From positions 3,733,166 through 3,797,165 of the forward strand of contig JAQFVV010006221.1 in assembly GCA_028023455.1 (NCBI GenBank): a stretch of 64,000 nt of DNA, read 5' to 3'. Position 1 is the first letter of the stretch; each line of letters opens with the position of its first letter. The translations under genes were made by a program, and so were the position numbers. Positions 62,410 through 64,000 of the stretch are shown in pieces. The stretch is from Epiperipatus broadwayi. Taxonomy: Eukaryota > Onychophora > Udeonychophora > Euonychophora > Peripatidae. The notes under the pieces were generated by a model. It saw only the letters and a program-made list of their open reading frames with translations, searched no databases and was not told the origin of the DNA.

Positions 62410-62885
62410 TTATTGCACTATAAATTCATCAATACTCCTTCAACACTTTAAGCAAATAACTTTATTTATATATTTTACAGTTTCGACTGTACTAGCAGTC
62501 TTCATCAGAACTACAACATAAAAAATTAGACAAATATTATATCAATACAACCAAAATTATTATTCTTCATATTTCCATATAAAAGTAAAATTAAACAAAA
62601 TAATATAAAACAACAACAACTCAATCCAAACCCTTTCAACCAAAATCCTCCCAAATCTTTCAAAAACCCAACACATAAAAATTAAACTACAAAAAATATA
62701 ATATTAAAATATATATATATAATAATAATAACAAACTAATAATAAAAAATAACAATAAAAATAAAAAATAACAAAACATTTTAAAATCATTTTTAAATTA
62801 TTCTTCAAATTGACAAACAAATAAATTTATTAAAACAATTCAAATTTTATCATCAAACCATTAAAAACAATTGTGAAAGGTCAAA
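62410..62885 (-). mobile_element. Antisense PLE-like tail (family C) inserted in the gypsy remnant
   Basis: The integrase text breaks at about 62406 and resumes at about 62885. The insert is almost free of G on + (3 G against more than 50 C in 62521-62870). Read on - it is therefore C-depleted, like PLE1. Its - strand end has the family C hammerhead followed by about 55 bp including aataaag, the same plan as the PLE1 3' end. Only the tail is present and there is no protein remnant. Confidence 0.55.
62469..62515 (-). ncRNA. Hammerhead candidate, family C copy 1
   Basis: On the - strand: TGTAGTT (62515-62509), CTGATGA (62508-62502), extra A, stem II GACTG-ctagta-CAGTC (62500-62485), GAAA (62484-62481), ACTGT (62481-62477), A at the cleavage position (62476), AAATATA (62475-62469). 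Stem I pairs at six of seven positions. The core is complete except for the one inserted A before stem II. Confidence 0.6.
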
Positions 62886-63340
62886 TTTAACTTAGGACAG
62901 ATAATCTGGATTAAAGATATTCTAAAGAAAAAATGGATGCCTGGCAAAATAAGCAGAATACTGTCTACCCAAATATGGAAAATAAAGAATAAAAGAGTTG
63001 GCACATTAATCACATAAAGGAATGTCTAATTGAATGAATAGAGGATATAAATGATAATGTAAATTTGGCTAATATTCAAGTTAATTTTTTAAGAAAAAGA
63101 TAAAGATGTTAAAATGGATGTATTTATTAACACTGAGATAGATGTAAAATGTAAGCATGCATCTCAAATGGCACCTACAAAATTAAATGGTGAAATTCAG
63201 CCAGAATAAGAAGAGGATACAATGGAAAGGGAAAGAGAAAAATCCACTTTATTAAGATCTTCCAGAGAGAGAGACATATACCAAAGAAGCAACAAGATTA
63301 TTTTTTGTGGAAAGGATTTATTTCCAGAATGAAGGAAAAG
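62886..63340 (+). pseudogene. Ty3/gypsy integrase C-terminal remnant
   Basis: Starts KFNLGQIIWIKDILKKKWMP and continues GKISRILSTQIW, matching the C-terminal integrase pattern FxxGDxVWVRD...KWxPGxIxxxxGPxxY. Later an LLRSSRERDIY word (near 63255) matches the polar xRRSSRxRxPPxxY end typical of this class. Interrupted by stops. It is the continuation of the remnant at 62075-62406. Confidence 0.6.
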
Positions 63341-63438
63341 TATTACTATGTACTGACTAGTTTATGTGTTTATTAATAAAGATATATGTGTATGCATGTA
63401 AGGCTGGTCAATACAGGCAGTGTTATGTTACTCTAGAC

Positions 63439-63834
63439 CAGGGGTCCCCAACCTTTTTGCACTTAAGAGCACATTCTATAATACTGGCCTGGTGGCAGGC
63501 ACCATTTATTTTTTCTATCAGGTGACGGGCACCATTTATTTTTTCAGTGTAAATTTATAGTTGGATATTGTTAATAATACACATAATGTACAAAAAAATA
63601 TTTATTTCAAAAATAAAAAATTTTAACATATAATTAATGTTTATATTTTTACGCTGTAAAGGTATAGTATGCCCTACAATTTGATTACAATATAATACAA
63701 TAATTTATAAGAAATTTTAAAAATTAAATTTATTTGTATCAGATAAATAATTTATCGTGTTCGGATAGCGGCGGGCACACTAAAATGGTCTGTGGGTGCC
63801 ATGGTCCCCGTGGGCATAGGTTTGGGGACCCCTG
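63439..63834. mobile_element. hAT-type MITE, 396 bp
   Basis: Terminal inverted repeats CAGGGGTCCCCAACC (63439-63453) and GGTTTGGGGACCCCTG (63819-63834) frame a non-coding interior with an internal direct repeat (ggcaccatttattttttc, twice near 63500-63545). It is flanked by identical 8-bp copies CTCTAGAC at 63431-63438 and 63835-63842. The 8-bp size and the nTnnnnAn pattern fit the hAT superfamily. There is no transposase, so it depended on an autonomous relative. Intact ends and a perfect duplication suggest a fairly recent insertion. Confidence 0.9.
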
Positions 63835-63842
63835 CTCTAGAC

Positions 63843-64000
63843 ATACTGATGTGCAGAAAAGGTTAATCAAGCAAATTGCAAGTAACCTACATATTCTAAT
63901 CTGTATAACAAATTGTCTAACAATATGCAAATTGTCTGAGCTGTTAAAATGCATGAAGAACTTGAGGGAGAAAAAAAAGTAGATTAGTAAAACTAGTAAA
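63843..64000. other. Window end, no feature
   Basis: No coding or repeat feature supported to the right edge. Confidence 0.4.

Noticed and set aside
1-64000. CRISPR array, operons or bacterial genes
   Set aside because: No regularly spaced short repeats with unique spacers, no ribosome binding sites and no dense coding; all recognisable proteins are eukaryotic retroelement types.

Overview
This window is AT-rich (roughly three quarters A+T by eye) metazoan nuclear DNA with no convincing host gene. There are no bacterial-style operons. Coding remnants are short, stop-ridden and flanked by long non-coding tracts. What can be recognised is a graveyard of transposable elements: RTE-type LINEs, Penelope-like elements (PLEs), a Ty3/gypsy remnant, a tRNA-headed SINE, foldback elements and a hAT-type MITE. 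This mix is typical of invertebrates with large genomes (cephalopods, arachnids, cnidarians, flatworms). The phylum cannot be fixed from sequence alone. The window is probably intergenic or inside a very long intron.

Layout. 1-723: broken acidic coding remnant with an internal tandem repeat, the only non-transposon coding candidate. 2625-5870: near full-length but dead RTE LINE on +. Further pieces of the same family lie at 20560-22010 (-), 33300-34110 (-), 43460-44600 (-), 46620-47050 (+) and 60230-61790 (+). 14695-16300: a 5'-truncated PLE with reverse transcriptase and GIY-YIG domains. 26806-27500 (-): a second, different PLE fragment. 40885-41420 (-): C-terminal zinc-binding domain of another non-LTR element. 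62075-63340: Ty3/gypsy integrase end, split by an antisense PLE-like tail and followed by a 396-bp hAT-type MITE with an exact 8-bp target duplication. SINE-carrying or related foldback structures lie at 14076-14408, 20124-20345, 32630-33216 and 57300-57870.

The most interesting signal is an RNA one. Six repeat families (the PLE tail, families A, B, C and D as named here, and the SINE body) carry the same pattern: CTGANGA, a stem-loop, GAAA, a short self-complementary or hairpin stem III, then a cleavage-site-like UH. In several copies the flanks also form the stem I predicted for a type I hammerhead ribozyme. The best case (family B, 45897-45937, - strand) has a fully canonical core. Hammerheads are established in Penelope-like elements and in small non-autonomous retrozymes. 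Families A (about 393 bp) and B (419-bp period) look like such small units here, one as a palindrome with 17-bp flanking repeats and one as a tandem near-dimer. A CpG-dense patch with a palindromic CRE at 11437-11720 is the best candidate for host regulatory DNA.
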